Notes: generated from the letters alone by a model not told the origin. DNA of 64,000 bases from Croceicoccus naphthovorans (GCF_001028705.1 NZ_CP011770.1:2421501-2485500), one strand, 5' to 3'. Positions 35,901-45,794 are shown, counted from the first letter of the stretch. Translations and numbers: made by a program.

Positions 35901-36556
35901 TGGCCGACGAAATAGGAACCCAAGTCGCCAAGAAGAAGTCCGGCTGGCTCAACATCGCCATCGATTACGGCCCGCTGCTCGTGTTCTTCGCGGTCTACAA
36001 GTGGTTCGGGCCAGAGCAGGACGGCGACGCCGTTGGCGAGGTGTTGGCCATCGTGAAGGGCACCGGCGCATTCATCGTCGCTGCAATCGTCGCCGTGATC
36101 GTGTCTAAGCTAAAGCTGGGCCACGTTACGCCCATGCTCATGCTCTCCACGGCGCTGATCGTGTTTTTCGGCGGGCTGACGATCCTGTTTCAGGACCCGG
36201 TCTTCGTTCAGATCAAGCCGACGATCATTTACGCCGTCTTCGCCGCCGCGCTGCTGATCGGATACTGGCGCGGCAAGGCGCTGCTGAAATACCTGCTCGA
36301 CGCCGCGTTCGAGGGGCTTTCGGACAAGGGATGGATGAAGCTGTCGCGCAACTGGGGCGTCTATTTCATCTTTCTCGGCGTACTCAACGAAGTGCTCCGC
36401 GCCTCGCTCAGCTTTGAAGACTGGCTGGTCGCCAAGCTCTGGGTCTTCCTGCCGCTGTCTTTCCTGTTCACCTTTACCCAGCTGCCGATGATGATGCGCG
36501 AAGGACTGGGCAAAGAGGAAGAAGACGAGGCCGTGACGGAGCATCCGCCTGCCTGA
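35900..36556 (+). CDS. yciB: Inner-membrane septation protein YciB/IspZ family
   Basis: 218 residues with about five or six membrane helices. LNIAIDYGPLLVFFAVYKWFGP and the IIYAVFAAALLIGYWRGKALLKYLL and WMKLSRNWGVYFIFLGVLNEVL stretches are typical. The family is linked to cell division and osmotic stability in enterobacteria. The first base of its ATG is the last base of the ftsY stop. Its tail is acidic (GKEEEDEAVTEHPPA). Confidence 0.93.
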   Translation: MADEIGTQVAKKKSGWLNIAIDYGPLLVFFAVYKWFGPEQDGDAVGEVLAIVKGTGAFIVAAIVAVIVSKLKLGHVTPMLMLSTALIVFFGGLTILFQDPVFVQIKPTIIYAVFAAALLIGYWRGKALLKYLLDAAFEGLSDKGWMKLSRNWGVYFIFLGVLNEVLRASLSFEDWLVAKLWVFLPLSFLFTFTQLPMMMREGLGKEEEDEAVTEHPPA

Positions 36557-36684
36557 CGTAGCGGCCACTCCGAGCCTTAACACAGGTTATCCACCGTCCT
36601 GCGGTGACAAGTTCCCACAATTGCGCAAATGTCTGCCCGCGGGTCGCACCGGGACGGTCAATCAGGCCGCCATAGGGAGTGGAC

Positions 36685-37257
36685 ATGGCAAAACTTTTCG
36701 GAAACCTGCACCTTGTGCTCGCGATCGGTCTGATCGCGGCCATCGCGCTCATGATCGCATTCGCGCCCAGCGCGCCCATCGACATCAATAGCATCAGCCG
36801 CTGGCTTCACCTCTTTTTCGGGGTGCTGTGGATCGGGCTGCTTTACTACCTTAATTTCGTTCAGGTGCCCACCATGCCCGCCATCCCGGCAGAGCAGAAG
36901 GGTGCCATCAGCGGGCATATCGCGCCCAAAGTCCTGTTCTTCTTTCGCTGGGCCGCCGCGCTGACAGTTTTGACCGGCCTGACGATCGCAATGGTCAGCG
37001 GCTATCTAGTTGAGGCTCTGACATTTTCGGGCGAGGGCTCGGTCCTGCTCATCGGTGTGGGGATGTGGCTTGCCCTGCTGATGGCGTTCAACGTCTGGTT
37101 CATCATCTGGCCGGCCCAAAAGAAGATTTTGGGTATTGTCGAGGCCAGTGACGAGGCGAAGGCGGCTGCCGCGCCTCGGGCGCTGATCGCCAGCCGCCTA
37201 AATACACTGCTTTCGCTGCCCATGATGTGGGCGATGGTCACCGCAAATCTCGGTTGA
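36685..37257 (+). CDS. PuuD-like (DUF989) urate hydroxylase membrane domain, short form
   Basis: 190-residue membrane protein with about five helices, matching the membrane part of the PuuD/DUF989 family: ISRWLHLFFGVLWIGLLYYLNFVQVP and VLFFFRWAAALTVLTGLTIAMV, then NVWFIIWPAQKKILGI. The C-terminal cytochrome c domain of PuuD (about 200 more residues) is absent. Start is the ATG at 36685, with AGGGAG 7 bases before; a GTG lies 6 bases upstream. Urate oxidation would need a separate electron acceptor. Convergent with kup. Confidence 0.7.
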   Translation: MAKLFGNLHLVLAIGLIAAIALMIAFAPSAPIDINSISRWLHLFFGVLWIGLLYYLNFVQVPTMPAIPAEQKGAISGHIAPKVLFFFRWAAALTVLTGLTIAMVSGYLVEALTFSGEGSVLLIGVGMWLALLMAFNVWFIIWPAQKKILGIVEASDEAKAAAAPRALIASRLNTLLSLPMMWAMVTANLG

Positions 37258-37274
37258 TCAGCGATTGGCAAAAA

Positions 37275-37306
37275 GAGAAGCGCGTCGGGGTGACCGGCGC
37301 GCTTCT
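37275..37306 (-). terminator. Terminator at the kup 3' end
   Basis: A 9-base stem (37276-37284 with 37298-37306) sits just after the kup stop on the minus strand and is followed by CTCTTTTT. On the plus strand it may also stop the PuuD-like transcript, though with a weaker T-tract. Confidence 0.7.
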
Positions 37307-37308
37307 TG

Positions 37309-39210
37309 CTATATGCGAACTTGCGAACCCAGTTCCACGACGCGGTTCGTCGGCAGGCGGAAGAATTCCATCGCCGTCGCTGCATTCCGCAGCATCCAGC
37401 TGAAGATCTTTTCGCGCCACAGCATCATCGCCGGCTTTTCCGATGGCAGCAGCGTCTGCCGCGACAGGAAGAAGCTGGTCTGCATCATGTCGAACATGCC
37501 GCCGCACTTGTCGACCTGCTTCAACGCGGCGGGAATGTCGGTCTCTTCCATGAAGCCATAGTGAAGCACCATGCGGAAGAATCCGTCGCCCAGATCCTTG
37601 ATCTCTACGCGGCGGCCCTGATCGACATAGGGTTCCTCTGCAATGTTGACCGTCAGGATCACGACTCGTTCGTGCAGCACCTTGTTGTGCTTGATATTAT
37701 GCAGCAGCGCGGACGGTACGCCCGCCGTGCTCGACGCCATAAAGATCGCTGTGCCCGGAACGCGCGTGGCGCTGTTCGCCGCGCTCTTGGCAAAAATTTC
37801 GATCGGCAGGGCCACTTCAGTCATGCGTTCGCGCATCAGGCGGCGGCCCTTGGCCCATGTCGTCAGCAACGTGAACACGACCGCGCCGACCATCAGAGGG
37901 AACCAGCCGCCATCGGCTACCTTGGTCAGGTTCGCACCGAAGTACGCGCCGTCCACGATCAGGAACAGCACAACGACCGGGGCCGCATACCACCAGCGCC
38001 ATTTCCACACTGTCACGAACAGCACCGCCATCAGCAGGGTATCGATGGTCACCGCGCCGGTAACCGCAATGCCATAAGCGCTAGCGAGATTGGACGAGTT
38101 CTGGAACGTCAGCACCAGCAGGATCACAGCCACCATCAGCGCCCAGTTGATCGCCGGAATATAAATCTGGCCCGCTTCGCTCTCGCTGGTGTGGCGGATC
38201 GACAGGCGCGGGATAAAGCCAAGCTGCATCGCCTGATGCGTGATCGAGAACGAGCCGGAGATCACCGCCTGGCTGGCGATGAACGTCGCGCATGTGGCAA
38301 GGATGACGAGCGGCAGGCGCAGCACTTCGGGCGCCATGATGAAGAACGGGTTCTCTATCGCCTCTGCCGCGTCGGCGCCGGTCAGGCTGATCACCATCGC
38401 GCCCTGCCCGAAATAGTTGAGCAGCAGGCAGGGCATCACAAAGCCGAACCAAGACATGCGCAGCGGTCCGCGCCCAAAATGCCCCATGTCGGCATAGAGC
38501 GCCTCTGACCCCGTAACCGCCAGCACGACCGAGCCGAGGGCGAGAAAGGCCAGCGTCTTGTCGACGAGGAAGAACTGCACCGCGTACCACGGGTTCAGCG
38601 CGACCAGCACGCCCGGATGGGTCATGATCTGCACGATGCCGAGGATCGCGATGGTCGTGAAATAGACGATCATCACCGGGCCAAACAAAGCGCCCACCTT
38701 GGCCGTACCGCGTTTCTGCAGGACGAACAGCGCCACCAGCAGGACCAACGCGATGGGTATGACGAAGCGCCCGAAGGCCGGGTCGACGACCGTCAGACCC
38801 TCAACCGCAGACAGGACCGAAATCGCCGGGGTAATCATCGAGTCGCCATAAAACAGCGACGTTGCGAACACGCCCAGCAAGACAGCCAGCCAACCGTATC
38901 GAGATCGGCCGATATGCTGCGAGATCAGGGCAACCAGCGCGAGGCTGCCGCCCTGCCCCTTGTTGTCCGCGCGCATCAGGATGGTGACGTATTGAACCGC
39001 AACGACCAGAGTCATCGACCAGAAAATCAGGCTGACCACGCCCAGAACGTGCAGCCGGTCGAGCGTCAGCGGGTGCGGACCGACGAACGTTTCGCGGAAA
39101 GCGTAGAGCGGGCTGGTGCCGATATCGCCAAAGACGATGCCGATTGCGCCCACAGCAAGCTTGGCCTTGGCGCTGACGCGCTGGTCCCCTGTGCTTGCGG
39201 AATGGCTCAT
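37309..39210 (-). CDS. kup: Kup-type potassium uptake permease
   Basis: 633 residues with twelve helices, a proton-coupled K+ importer. [22 protein letters not shown] is the hallmark N-terminus with the Asp in helix 1. GTSLAL-like [10 protein letters not shown] and LYADMGHFG are typical. The start at ATG 39208-39210 gives MSHSASTG; the frame continues upstream but not the family. It stands alone, convergent with the PuuD-like gene. Confidence 0.95.
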   Translation of the reverse strand: MSHSASTGDQRVSAKAKLAVGAIGIVFGDIGTSPLYAFRETFVGPHPLTLDRLHVLGVVSLIFWSMTLVVAVQYVTILMRADNKGQGGSLALVALISQHIGRSRYGWLAVLLGVFATSLFYGDSMITPAISVLSAVEGLTVVDPAFGRFVIPIALVLLVALFVLQKRGTAKVGALFGPVMIVYFTTIAILGIVQIMTHPGVLVALNPWYAVQFFLVDKTLAFLALGSVVLAVTGSEALYADMGHFGRGPLRMSWFGFVMPCLLLNYFGQGAMVISLTGADAAEAIENPFFIMAPEVLRLPLVILATCATFIASQAVISGSFSITHQAMQLGFIPRLSIRHTSESEAGQIYIPAINWALMVAVILLVLTFQNSSNLASAYGIAVTGAVTIDTLLMAVLFVTVWKWRWWYAAPVVVLFLIVDGAYFGANLTKVADGGWFPLMVGAVVFTLLTTWAKGRRLMRERMTEVALPIEIFAKSAANSATRVPGTAIFMASSTAGVPSALLHNIKHNKVLHERVVILTVNIAEEPYVDQGRRVEIKDLGDGFFRMVLHYGFMEETDIPAALKQVDKCGGMFDMMQTSFFLSRQTLLPSEKPAMMLWREKIFSWMLRNAATAMEFFRLPTNRVVELGSQVRI

Positions 39211-39316
39211 CGGGCAATCTTGCCTTTCGAAACGACCACGGCTGCTTCTCACCCGGCCAATGGGGGGCGGCGATTACCAGTGGTTGTTCGCACCTGCAAG
39301 AAAATGCTTTCAATCG

Positions 39317-40018
39317 TCACGAAGGGGGACTGTCGGCCTCTGTCGCAGGCGGCGTATCCTGCTCCACCGGAACCGGCCCAGCGGCCCCCGATTGCATGGC
39401 AATGATCGCCTCGAGTCGCGCCAGACGGGCGGATAGGTCGGCGCGCCATTCGTCGTCGCCATCCTCTACCGGCCGGTTAAGCAGTTCCTGCCAGATCTTG
39501 CGCGCATCCTCGAACTGGCCGGACTGCGCCAGTGCCAGACCGGTGAAGAACGGCGGCCCCGGATGCGTGGGCGCGATGTCGGACGCCTTCTGAAAGGCAT
39601 AGAGCGCGGCGGGCGTGATGATCCCGCCGGTATGGCCGACCAGCGCATTGCCCAGCGCGAGCCAGAGATCGGGATCGTCCGGGTTCTTGCGCACCGCCCC
39701 GCGAAGCAGGCTGGACGCGGCCCCGAATTGACCGGCGCGGGCATAGGCATCGGCGGTAATCAGGTAATTGCGCCCCTCGCCGAATTCCTCGTCCATCATG
39801 CGGCGCGCTTCGACCAGCGTGGCCTGCCCGCTTTCGGCGTTTTCGCGCGGCTGGGTGGGCGAACCGGGTTCCGATGGGCTACCCTGTAGGGCATATCCGG
39901 CCAGCCCGACCAGCAGAGCGGCAGCGGCGAATTCTCGCCCGCCGCGCGGCATTTTCAGCACGAAGAGCATGGCCGCAAACGTCGCGATGGCAAGCCCGAT
40001 GGCAATGATCCAACCCAT
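39317..40018 (-). CDS. ccmI: CcmI-like cytochrome c biogenesis TPR protein
   Basis: 233 residues, two N-terminal helices (about 3-22 and 30-46) then TPR repeats around 80-190 (EGRNYLITADAYARAGQFGAA, GGIITPAALYAFQKAS, ALAQSGQFEDARKIW). CcmI presents apocytochrome c to the heme ligation site. It is last in the ccm cluster and its ATG overlaps the ccmH stop by 1 base. Confidence 0.85.
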   Translation of the reverse strand: MGWIIAIGLAIATFAAMLFVLKMPRGGREFAAAALLVGLAGYALQGSPSEPGSPTQPRENAESGQATLVEARRMMDEEFGEGRNYLITADAYARAGQFGAASSLLRGAVRKNPDDPDLWLALGNALVGHTGGIITPAALYAFQKASDIAPTHPGPPFFTGLALAQSGQFEDARKIWQELLNRPVEDGDDEWRADLSARLARLEAIIAMQSGAAGPVPVEQDTPPATEADSPPS

Positions 40019-40431
40019 CAGCCTTCACCCTTTCGCCGCACGAATCGTCGGCGCAGCAGCAGCACGGCCAGCAGCGCCAGAAACAGCGGCGCGGCGAACA
40101 GAGGCCATGTCAGCGTGGTCAGCTCGGGCTTGTAACTGATGTAGTCGCCATAACGTTCGACCAGCCATCTGCGGATCTCCTCCGGCTCCTCGCCCGCCTT
40201 GATCCGCGTTCGCACCTGGTTGCGCATGTCGCCCGCGATATCGGCGTCGGAATCGGCGATGGACTGGCTCTGGCAGGTCAGGCAGCGCAGCGTTTCCATC
40301 AGATCCTGCGCCTTCGCCTCCTGCGCCGGGTCTTCCAGCTGGCGATAGGCATAGGGGGCGGGCGGCAACTGGCTCTGCGCCGCGACCGGCACGGCAAGGA
40401 ACAGCGCGAAAAGGGCGATCAGACGCGTCAC
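40018..40431 (-). CDS. ccmH: CcmH/CycL thiol reductase of cytochrome c maturation
   Basis: 137 residues with a signal peptide ending VAAQS. The LRCLTC motif (C50/C53) and QSQSIADSDADIAGDMR are diagnostic. The role is to keep the apocytochrome heme-site thiols reduced. A C-terminal membrane helix lies at about 100-125 and a basic tail follows. It overlaps ccmG by 4 bases. Confidence 0.96.
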   Translation of the reverse strand: MTRLIALFALFLAVPVAAQSQLPPAPYAYRQLEDPAQEAKAQDLMETLRCLTCQSQSIADSDADIAGDMRNQVRTRIKAGEEPEEIRRWLVERYGDYISYKPELTTLTWPLFAAPLFLALLAVLLLRRRFVRRKGEG

Positions 40432-40994
40432 AGCGGTGCCTCCGCGTCTTTCAGCTGGCCGAGCAGGATCGGAATGTCGGCGTCCATGATCGGGCCGATA
40501 TGCTGATACCGAATCGTGCCACTGCCATCGATTATGAAGGTTTCGGGCACGCCGGACGAGCCGATGCCCAACTGCACCTCGCTGACATCGTCCTTGCCGA
40601 TTCGCGCGAACGGGTTGCCGTGGCGGCTGAGGAAGCGGGCGATGTCTTCCTCTCGGTCACGAATGGCAACGCCATCAATCTCTACCCCCGCTCGGGCGAG
40701 TTGGTCGAGCTGCGGCGCCTCTGCCGCACAGGGGACGCACCAGCTGGCGAAGACGTTCAACAGGCGCGGGCTACCCTTGCGGAAATCGGCGGTACTAAGG
40801 CCGGGGCGGTCCGCCGATCCCGGCGGCAGGTCGAATTCGGGCAACGCCTTGCCGACCATCGCGCTTTCGATCTCGCGATCCGCCGGGCGGACCAGACCGT
40901 TCATTACCAGCACGAAAAACGCGCCGAACAGGACCAGCGGCAGCCAGATGGCCCACTTCTTGCCCTTTCGCGCGGGGTCGGTCGATGCGCTCAT
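40428..40994 (-). CDS. ccmG: CcmG/DsbE thioredoxin
   Basis: 188 residues with one N-terminal helix (about 12-32). The active site is WCVPC (C86/C89), with the family's GSSGVPETFIIDGSG cis-Pro region near residue 155 and the DFRKGSPRLLNVFASW strand. Keeps the CcmH thiols reduced in the periplasm. It lies between ccmF and ccmH with 4-base overlaps. Confidence 0.95.
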   Translation of the reverse strand: MSASTDPARKGKKWAIWLPLVLFGAFFVLVMNGLVRPADREIESAMVGKALPEFDLPPGSADRPGLSTADFRKGSPRLLNVFASWCVPCAAEAPQLDQLARAGVEIDGVAIRDREEDIARFLSRHGNPFARIGKDDVSEVQLGIGSSGVPETFIIDGSGTIRYQHIGPIMDADIPILLGQLKDAEAPL

Positions 40995-42970
40995 TCGGCA
41001 GGCTCCGGCACGGCACCGGGCAGCGGGTTATTCTCACGCCGCATTTCGATCCGGCGGCGCTGTGCACCGCGGCGAACATCGCCCATAACCCGCCCGACCA
41101 GCGCCAGCGCGCCGCCCAAGGCGATGAGAAAGCCGCCCAGCCAGATCAGGGGCACGAACGGCTTCCACCACAGGCGAAGCTGCCAACGTCCATCCAGCCC
41201 CTGTTCGCCAAGAACGGCGTAAAGCTGTCCGTTCCATCGCGTCGACAGCGCCGATTCGCTCGTCGTCATCGGCGGCTGGGTGAAATTGCGCGACTGCGGG
41301 TGTAACGTGATCGGCGCGCCACCTTGATACCGCGCGATCATGTTGGCCTCCAACGCCGTCCAGTTCGGGCCTGCAACAGGCTCCACCCCAGCCAATTCGA
41401 CTGACCACGGGCCGACCGTGACCGTGTCACCGGCCTTGGCGGCGACCAGCTTCTCGGTCGAAAATGCACTTTCACTCGCCATGCCGAACAGCGCGACGGC
41501 CAGTCCGAAATGCCCGACGACCATGCCCCATGTGGGCAGCGGCGTACGCCGAAGATCGCGACCCACCAAGGGCAACAGGCTGCCGATGCCAAGACCAAGG
41601 GAGAGGCCAAGGCCGAGCAGCGGCAATATCCCGATCCCCGGCACGAGCACCGCTGCACCGGCCAGCACCAGTGCAGTCAGAACCGCAGGCAGGACCAAGA
41701 TCTTGGTGATCCGCCCGAAACTGTCCCGCCGCCAGCGAAGCAGCGGACCTATGGCCATCACCACGATCATCGGGATCGCAAAGATCGCACCAACCGGGTT
41801 GAAGTACGGCGGCCCAACCGAAACCTTCGTATCGAACGCCTCCGTCAACAACGGATAGAGCGTGCCGAGCAGCACGATGCCAAGGATCGCCGAGAGCGCG
41901 ACGTTGTTGAACACCAGCCCCGCCTCGCGGCTGACAAGGCTGAACTGCTTGCCTTCCGAAACCGTGCTCGCCCGCGCGCCGAACAGCGCCAGTGCGCCGC
42001 CGATATAGATCGCCAGCAAGGCAAGGATGAACGAACCGCGCTCCGGGTCGACGGCGAACGCATGCACGCTGGTCAGGATGCCAGAGCGGACGAGGAACGT
42101 GCCCACCATGCTCATCGAAAAGGCCACGACGCCCAGCATCAGCGTCCACGTGCGCAAGGCATCGCGCGAAACCAATACCGAGGCGGAATGCAGCAGCGCC
42201 GTCGCCGCCAGCCACGGCATCAGCGAGGCGTTCTCCACCGGGTCCCAGAACCACCAGCCGCCCCAGCCCAGCTCGTAATAGGCCCAGTAAGAACCGGCGG
42301 TGATGCCGACGGTCAGGAATATCCAGCTACCCAGCACCCAAGGCCGCATGGCGCGGGCAAAGGCGGGGCCGACCTCGCGCGTCAGCAGCGCTCCAACCGC
42401 GAAAGAGAACGCCACGGACAGCCCGACATAACCGATGTAAAGCGTTGGCGGGTGGAAGGCCAACCCGATGTCCTGCAACAGCGGGTTGAGGCCGTTCCCC
42501 TCCGGCACCGGACGCGGCAGGCGTTCGAACGGATTCGAGCTGAACAGCAGGAACGCGTAGAAGCCGAGCGACACGAAGGCCTGCGCGGCCAAAGTCGCGA
42601 TCATCGTGCGTTCGGGCAGCCGCCGCTCGACCAGCGCCACGAAAGAGCCGGACAGGGCCATGACCGTGACCCACAACAGCATGGATCCTTCGTGGTTGCC
42701 CCAGGTACCCGCTAACTTGAAGATGAACGGCTTGGCGCTGTGTGAATTGGCCGCCACCAGCAGGACCGACAGGTCGGTGCGCAGGAACAGCCAGACCAGC
42801 ATCAGGAACGACAGGCCGACCAGCGGCCCCTGAATGATCGCGGCGGGGCGCACGATCCCGGCAAAATCGCCATCGGCCAGCCGCCCCAGGGACATCGCAC
42901 CGGCGAACAACTGCAACAGCGCCAGCGCGGCGGCAAACCACAGCAGGGCAAGACCGGCTTCTGCAATCAT
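40991..42970 (-). CDS. ccmF: Heme lyase subunit CcmF
   Basis: 659 residues with about fifteen helices. The WWD region (GWGGWWFWDPVENASLMPW) and flanking His residues bind heme; HYYWHE-like and WGNHEGSMLLWV are family features. LYPLLTEAFDTKVSVGPPYFN is also typical. The main catalytic component joining heme to apocytochrome. 4-base overlaps with ccmE and ccmG. Confidence 0.97.
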   Translation of the reverse strand: MIAEAGLALLWFAAALALLQLFAGAMSLGRLADGDFAGIVRPAAIIQGPLVGLSFLMLVWLFLRTDLSVLLVAANSHSAKPFIFKLAGTWGNHEGSMLLWVTVMALSGSFVALVERRLPERTMIATLAAQAFVSLGFYAFLLFSSNPFERLPRPVPEGNGLNPLLQDIGLAFHPPTLYIGYVGLSVAFSFAVGALLTREVGPAFARAMRPWVLGSWIFLTVGITAGSYWAYYELGWGGWWFWDPVENASLMPWLAATALLHSASVLVSRDALRTWTLMLGVVAFSMSMVGTFLVRSGILTSVHAFAVDPERGSFILALLAIYIGGALALFGARASTVSEGKQFSLVSREAGLVFNNVALSAILGIVLLGTLYPLLTEAFDTKVSVGPPYFNPVGAIFAIPMIVVMAIGPLLRWRRDSFGRITKILVLPAVLTALVLAGAAVLVPGIGILPLLGLGLSLGLGIGSLLPLVGRDLRRTPLPTWGMVVGHFGLAVALFGMASESAFSTEKLVAAKAGDTVTVGPWSVELAGVEPVAGPNWTALEANMIARYQGGAPITLHPQSRNFTQPPMTTSESALSTRWNGQLYAVLGEQGLDGRWQLRLWWKPFVPLIWLGGFLIALGGALALVGRVMGDVRRGAQRRRIEMRRENNPLPGAVPEPAE

Positions 42971-43425
42971 TCGGTTTCGGCCACCACTGCCTTGGCTTGC
43001 GCCTTGGACATGTCTTCCAGCTCGCGCGGCATATAATTCTCGTCATGTTTGGCCAGCAGACTATCGGCCACGAATGTCCCGTCGGGAGCAAGTCGACCAT
43101 CGGCGACCACGCCCGATCCTTCGACGAACAAGTCGGGCGTGATGCCGGTATAGCGCACCGGCACCGTCGCCTCGCCATCGCCGACGATGAAGGCCACGGT
43201 CACACCATCGGGCATCGTCTTGATAGAACCTTCCTGCACCATGCCGCCAAGCCGCACCGCGCGGCCAGCTTCGGGCGGATCGGATGCGATATCGCTGGGC
43301 ACATAGAAATAGCTGGCCTGACCGCGCAGACCCCACGCCGCCAGCAGCGCCGCGCCGACCAGGACGACCAGCGCCAGCACGACCAGCGCCAGACGCTGGT
43401 GCTTGGGTTTCAGGGCCGTGCTCAT
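42967..43425 (-). CDS. ccmE: Heme chaperone CcmE
   Basis: 152 residues from the ATG at 43423-43425. One N-terminal helix (about 11-31), then the OB-fold with RLGGMVQEGSI and VRYTGITPDLFVEGSGVV. The heme-binding H127 lies in LAKHDENYMP. It takes heme from CcmC and passes it to CcmF. A frame open upstream runs into ccmD and is not used. Confidence 0.95.
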   Translation of the reverse strand: MSTALKPKHQRLALVVLALVVLVGAALLAAWGLRGQASYFYVPSDIASDPPEAGRAVRLGGMVQEGSIKTMPDGVTVAFIVGDGEATVPVRYTGITPDLFVEGSGVVADGRLAPDGTFVADSLLAKHDENYMPRELEDMSKAQAKAVVAETE

Positions 43426-43565
43426 TTTTGCTCCCGCACTTTGTCGCGCCGTGCCTCTTCCCGGCGCATCGCGATCCATGACCATGCCACCATGCCCAGC
43501 GTGCCAATGACGCCAATGGCATAGGCCGCGATCACGAACGGCCAGTGGTTCAGCCCCTCGCTCAT
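43422..43565 (-). CDS. ccmD: Heme exporter subunit CcmD
   Basis: 47 residues: a short start (MSEGLNHWPFVIAAYAIGV), one membrane helix and a basic tail with RREEARRD. Small size and helix-plus-basic-tail are the family pattern; CcmD helps release heme-loaded CcmE. It overlaps ccmE and ccmC by 4 bases each. Confidence 0.92.
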   Translation of the reverse strand: MSEGLNHWPFVIAAYAIGVIGTLGMVAWSWIAMRREEARRDKVREQK

Positions 43566-44311
43566 GCCGAGATCCCTTGCAACGCTTCGCTGGCCATAGC
43601 GCGGCGGCGCAAGCGCGCCTCTGCCTGGAAGTTGGCCAAGATCGCCCGCATCCGCGCCAGCACGACCCCGCCGAACAGCAGGGAAAAGCCCAGCGTCGCG
43701 ATCAGCAGCGGCCAAAGAAACGCCGGATCGATGGCCGACTTGCCCATCGTGATGCTGGCCGGTTGGTGCAGCGAATTCCACCACACGACCGAACGATTGA
43801 TGATCGGTACATTAATCGCCCCGACCAGCCCGAAAATCGCGACGACACGGCTACCCCCGCCGATCCCGTCCTTCTGCGCGGCCCCGGCCAATGCAAGATA
43901 GGCGAAATAGAGGAACAGCAAGACGAGCATCGAGGTCAGACGACCGTCCCAAACCCACCACGTGCCCCATGTCGGGCGACCCCAGATCGAGCCGGTTGCA
44001 AGGCAGATTGCGGTAAACACCATGCCCGGAACCGCAGCGGCGCGGGCGGCAATCGTGGCCAGCGGATGCCGCCAGACCAGTTCCACCAGCGAGGCGATCG
44101 CGATAGTCGTCCACCCGCCCATGCCGAGCCATGCGCTGGGTACGTGAATGTAAAGGATGCGCACCGTGTCGCCCATCAGGCGGTCGGCAGGCGCGAACCA
44201 CAGGCCCCACGTCAGCGCCGCGCCCGTCAATAGCAAGCCGGACACCAGCAAGAGCGGCGTCAGCCAGCGCGCAAAGCGCAGGAATCGGGCGGGATTGGCG
44301 AAACCGTGCAT
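43562..44311 (-). CDS. ccmC: Heme transporter subunit CcmC
   Basis: 249 residues, six helices, with the periplasmic WWD-type motif GTWWVWDGRLTSMLVLLFLY and conserved His in YIHVPSAWLG and SVVWWNSLHQP. Transfers heme to CcmE. It is the first gene of this cluster. The ABC subunits CcmA and CcmB are not next to it. Confidence 0.96.
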   Translation of the reverse strand: MHGFANPARFLRFARWLTPLLLVSGLLLTGAALTWGLWFAPADRLMGDTVRILYIHVPSAWLGMGGWTTIAIASLVELVWRHPLATIAARAAAVPGMVFTAICLATGSIWGRPTWGTWWVWDGRLTSMLVLLFLYFAYLALAGAAQKDGIGGGSRVVAIFGLVGAINVPIINRSVVWWNSLHQPASITMGKSAIDPAFLWPLLIATLGFSLLFGGVVLARMRAILANFQAEARLRRRAMASEALQGISA

Positions 44312-44418
44312 GTGTTCGTCTTGTCGCGGCCCGCTTTGGCAGCGCGCGCGCGGAACCGCAAGGGATCGACTCGCCCGCCTTGCCCTAAAGCATGAGGTTG
44401 CGCCCGATTTTCAGGCGA

Positions 44419-45474
44419 TCAGCGCCCGATCGCCCGCCTTGCCATGGCATCGGCAACGCGGTTCGCGGCGGTGCCGGTGCTGGCCGCCTCTTGCCAGATC
44501 GCCTCCAGACGCTCTGGGATCTGCTCGATCCGCCCGTTCGCGTCTTCGATGGTCGCCGACGGGCCGCCACGGGCAAGATATTCGACCATCACCGAGATGA
44601 TGCCGCCCGCGTTGATCACATAGTCGGGTGCAAACAGAATGTCGCGTTTCGCCAGCAGGTCTCCATCCTTGACGGTGGCAAGCTGGTTGTTCGCTCCGCC
44701 CGCGACGATAGCGCAGTCCAGCGCGGCAATCGATTCGGGGGTCAGGATCGCGCCCAGCGCATTGGGGCTGAACACGTCGCACGGAACCGTCATGACCTCG
44801 TCCGCCGACACGGCCTTGCCGCCCAATTCCGCGGCCAGCTTCGCCGCGCGGTCCGCATTCACGTCGGCCAGCGTCAGCACCGCGCCCTCGTGGGCGAGAT
44901 GCCGCGCAAGGCCGGACCCGACGCTGCCGGTGCCCTGCAACGCGATGTGCACGCCCGCCACGCTGTCCTTGCCCAGCTTGTGCTTCACCGCCTGCTTCAC
45001 GCCAAGGAAGATGCCGTAGGACGTGAAGGGCCCGGGATCAGACCCGACCATCGGCTCACCGCCCTTGGCAGGCAGGCCGGTGACGAAATCGGTCCGCTGA
45101 TTGACCAGCGCCATGTCCGCCTCGGTAATGCCGACGTCTTCCGCCGTCACGTATTGGCCGCCCAGCTTTTCGATGGCCTCGCCGAAGGCCAGCATCATCG
45201 CGTCGGTCTTGGTGCGGTCGGCATCGGCCAGGATCACCGCCTTGCCGCCGCCGATGGGCAGCCCAGCCAGCGCGTTCTTGTAGCTCATCCCCTGCGACAG
45301 GCGCAGCGCGTCGGTCAATGCGGCGGCGCTGTCGGCATAGTGCCAGAACCGGGTGCCGCCCGCAGAGGGGCCGAGGTGGGTCGAGTGAATGGCAATGATC
45401 GCGCGCAGCCCGCTCTTGCGGTCGTGAACAAGGGTGACCTTTTCGTGGTCATCGAACGCGGGATTGTTCCACAT
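44419..45474 (-). CDS. Leucine/amino-acid dehydrogenase family protein
   Basis: 351 residues of the Glu/Leu/Phe/Val dehydrogenase family, closest in look to leucine dehydrogenase. Catalytic Lys residues fit at K66 (MSYKNALAG) and K78 (LPIGGGKAVI), as in Bacillus LeuDH. The NAD-binding motif is GTGSVGSGLA and DYVINAGG closes the site. Function: oxidative deamination of branched-chain amino acids, or reverse amination. The start ATG is at 45472-45474. It is flanked by tRNA-His upstream. Confidence 0.9.
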   Translation of the reverse strand: MWNNPAFDDHEKVTLVHDRKSGLRAIIAIHSTHLGPSAGGTRFWHYADSAAALTDALRLSQGMSYKNALAGLPIGGGKAVILADADRTKTDAMMLAFGEAIEKLGGQYVTAEDVGITEADMALVNQRTDFVTGLPAKGGEPMVGSDPGPFTSYGIFLGVKQAVKHKLGKDSVAGVHIALQGTGSVGSGLARHLAHEGAVLTLADVNADRAAKLAAELGGKAVSADEVMTVPCDVFSPNALGAILTPESIAALDCAIVAGGANNQLATVKDGDLLAKRDILFAPDYVINAGGIISVMVEYLARGGPSATIEDANGRIEQIPERLEAIWQEAASTGTAANRVADAMARRAIGR

Positions 45475-45545
45475 ATGCGCTGCGCCGCCTCTCCATATCA
45501 TCGGATGGTGCGGGCATGGTCGCCGCACGATCCGGCAGTGCAGGC

Positions 45546-45623
45546 TGGGGCGACCGAGGGGTCTCGAACCCCCGACCTCCGGTACCACAAACCGGCGCTC
45601 TAACCAACTGAGCTACGGTCGCC
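45546..45623 (-). tRNA. tRNA-His (GTG)
   Basis: 78 bases with CCA encoded. The extra 5' G (G-1) pairs with C73, giving the 8-base-pair acceptor GGCGACCG/CGGTCGCC. The anticodon loop TTTGTGGT gives GTG and the T arm GGGGG-TTCGAGA-CCCCT is intact. The D arm is AGCTCAGTTGGTTAGAGC. Confidence 0.96.
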
Positions 45624-45794
45624 ACAAAGCCTTGTTAAACCCGTCGGACGACGGGCAGGGCTGGCCTGTTTTCACTGCCGCGACGGCGCGTCAAGCGCTA
45701 TCGGAGGCGGGACGCGCCTGTTGCACAAGCGATGCGTAAAGGGAAGCAAAAAAGAAGCGGTAGCGACAACTGCGCAATATTATTACGCGGGCCG

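Noticed and set aside
37306..38508. 400-codon open frame on the plus strand
   Set aside because: Antisense to kup, His/Arg/Gln-rich shadow.
41510..42715. 401-codon open frame on the plus strand
   Set aside because: Antisense to ccmF; composition is a shadow of hydrophobic codons.
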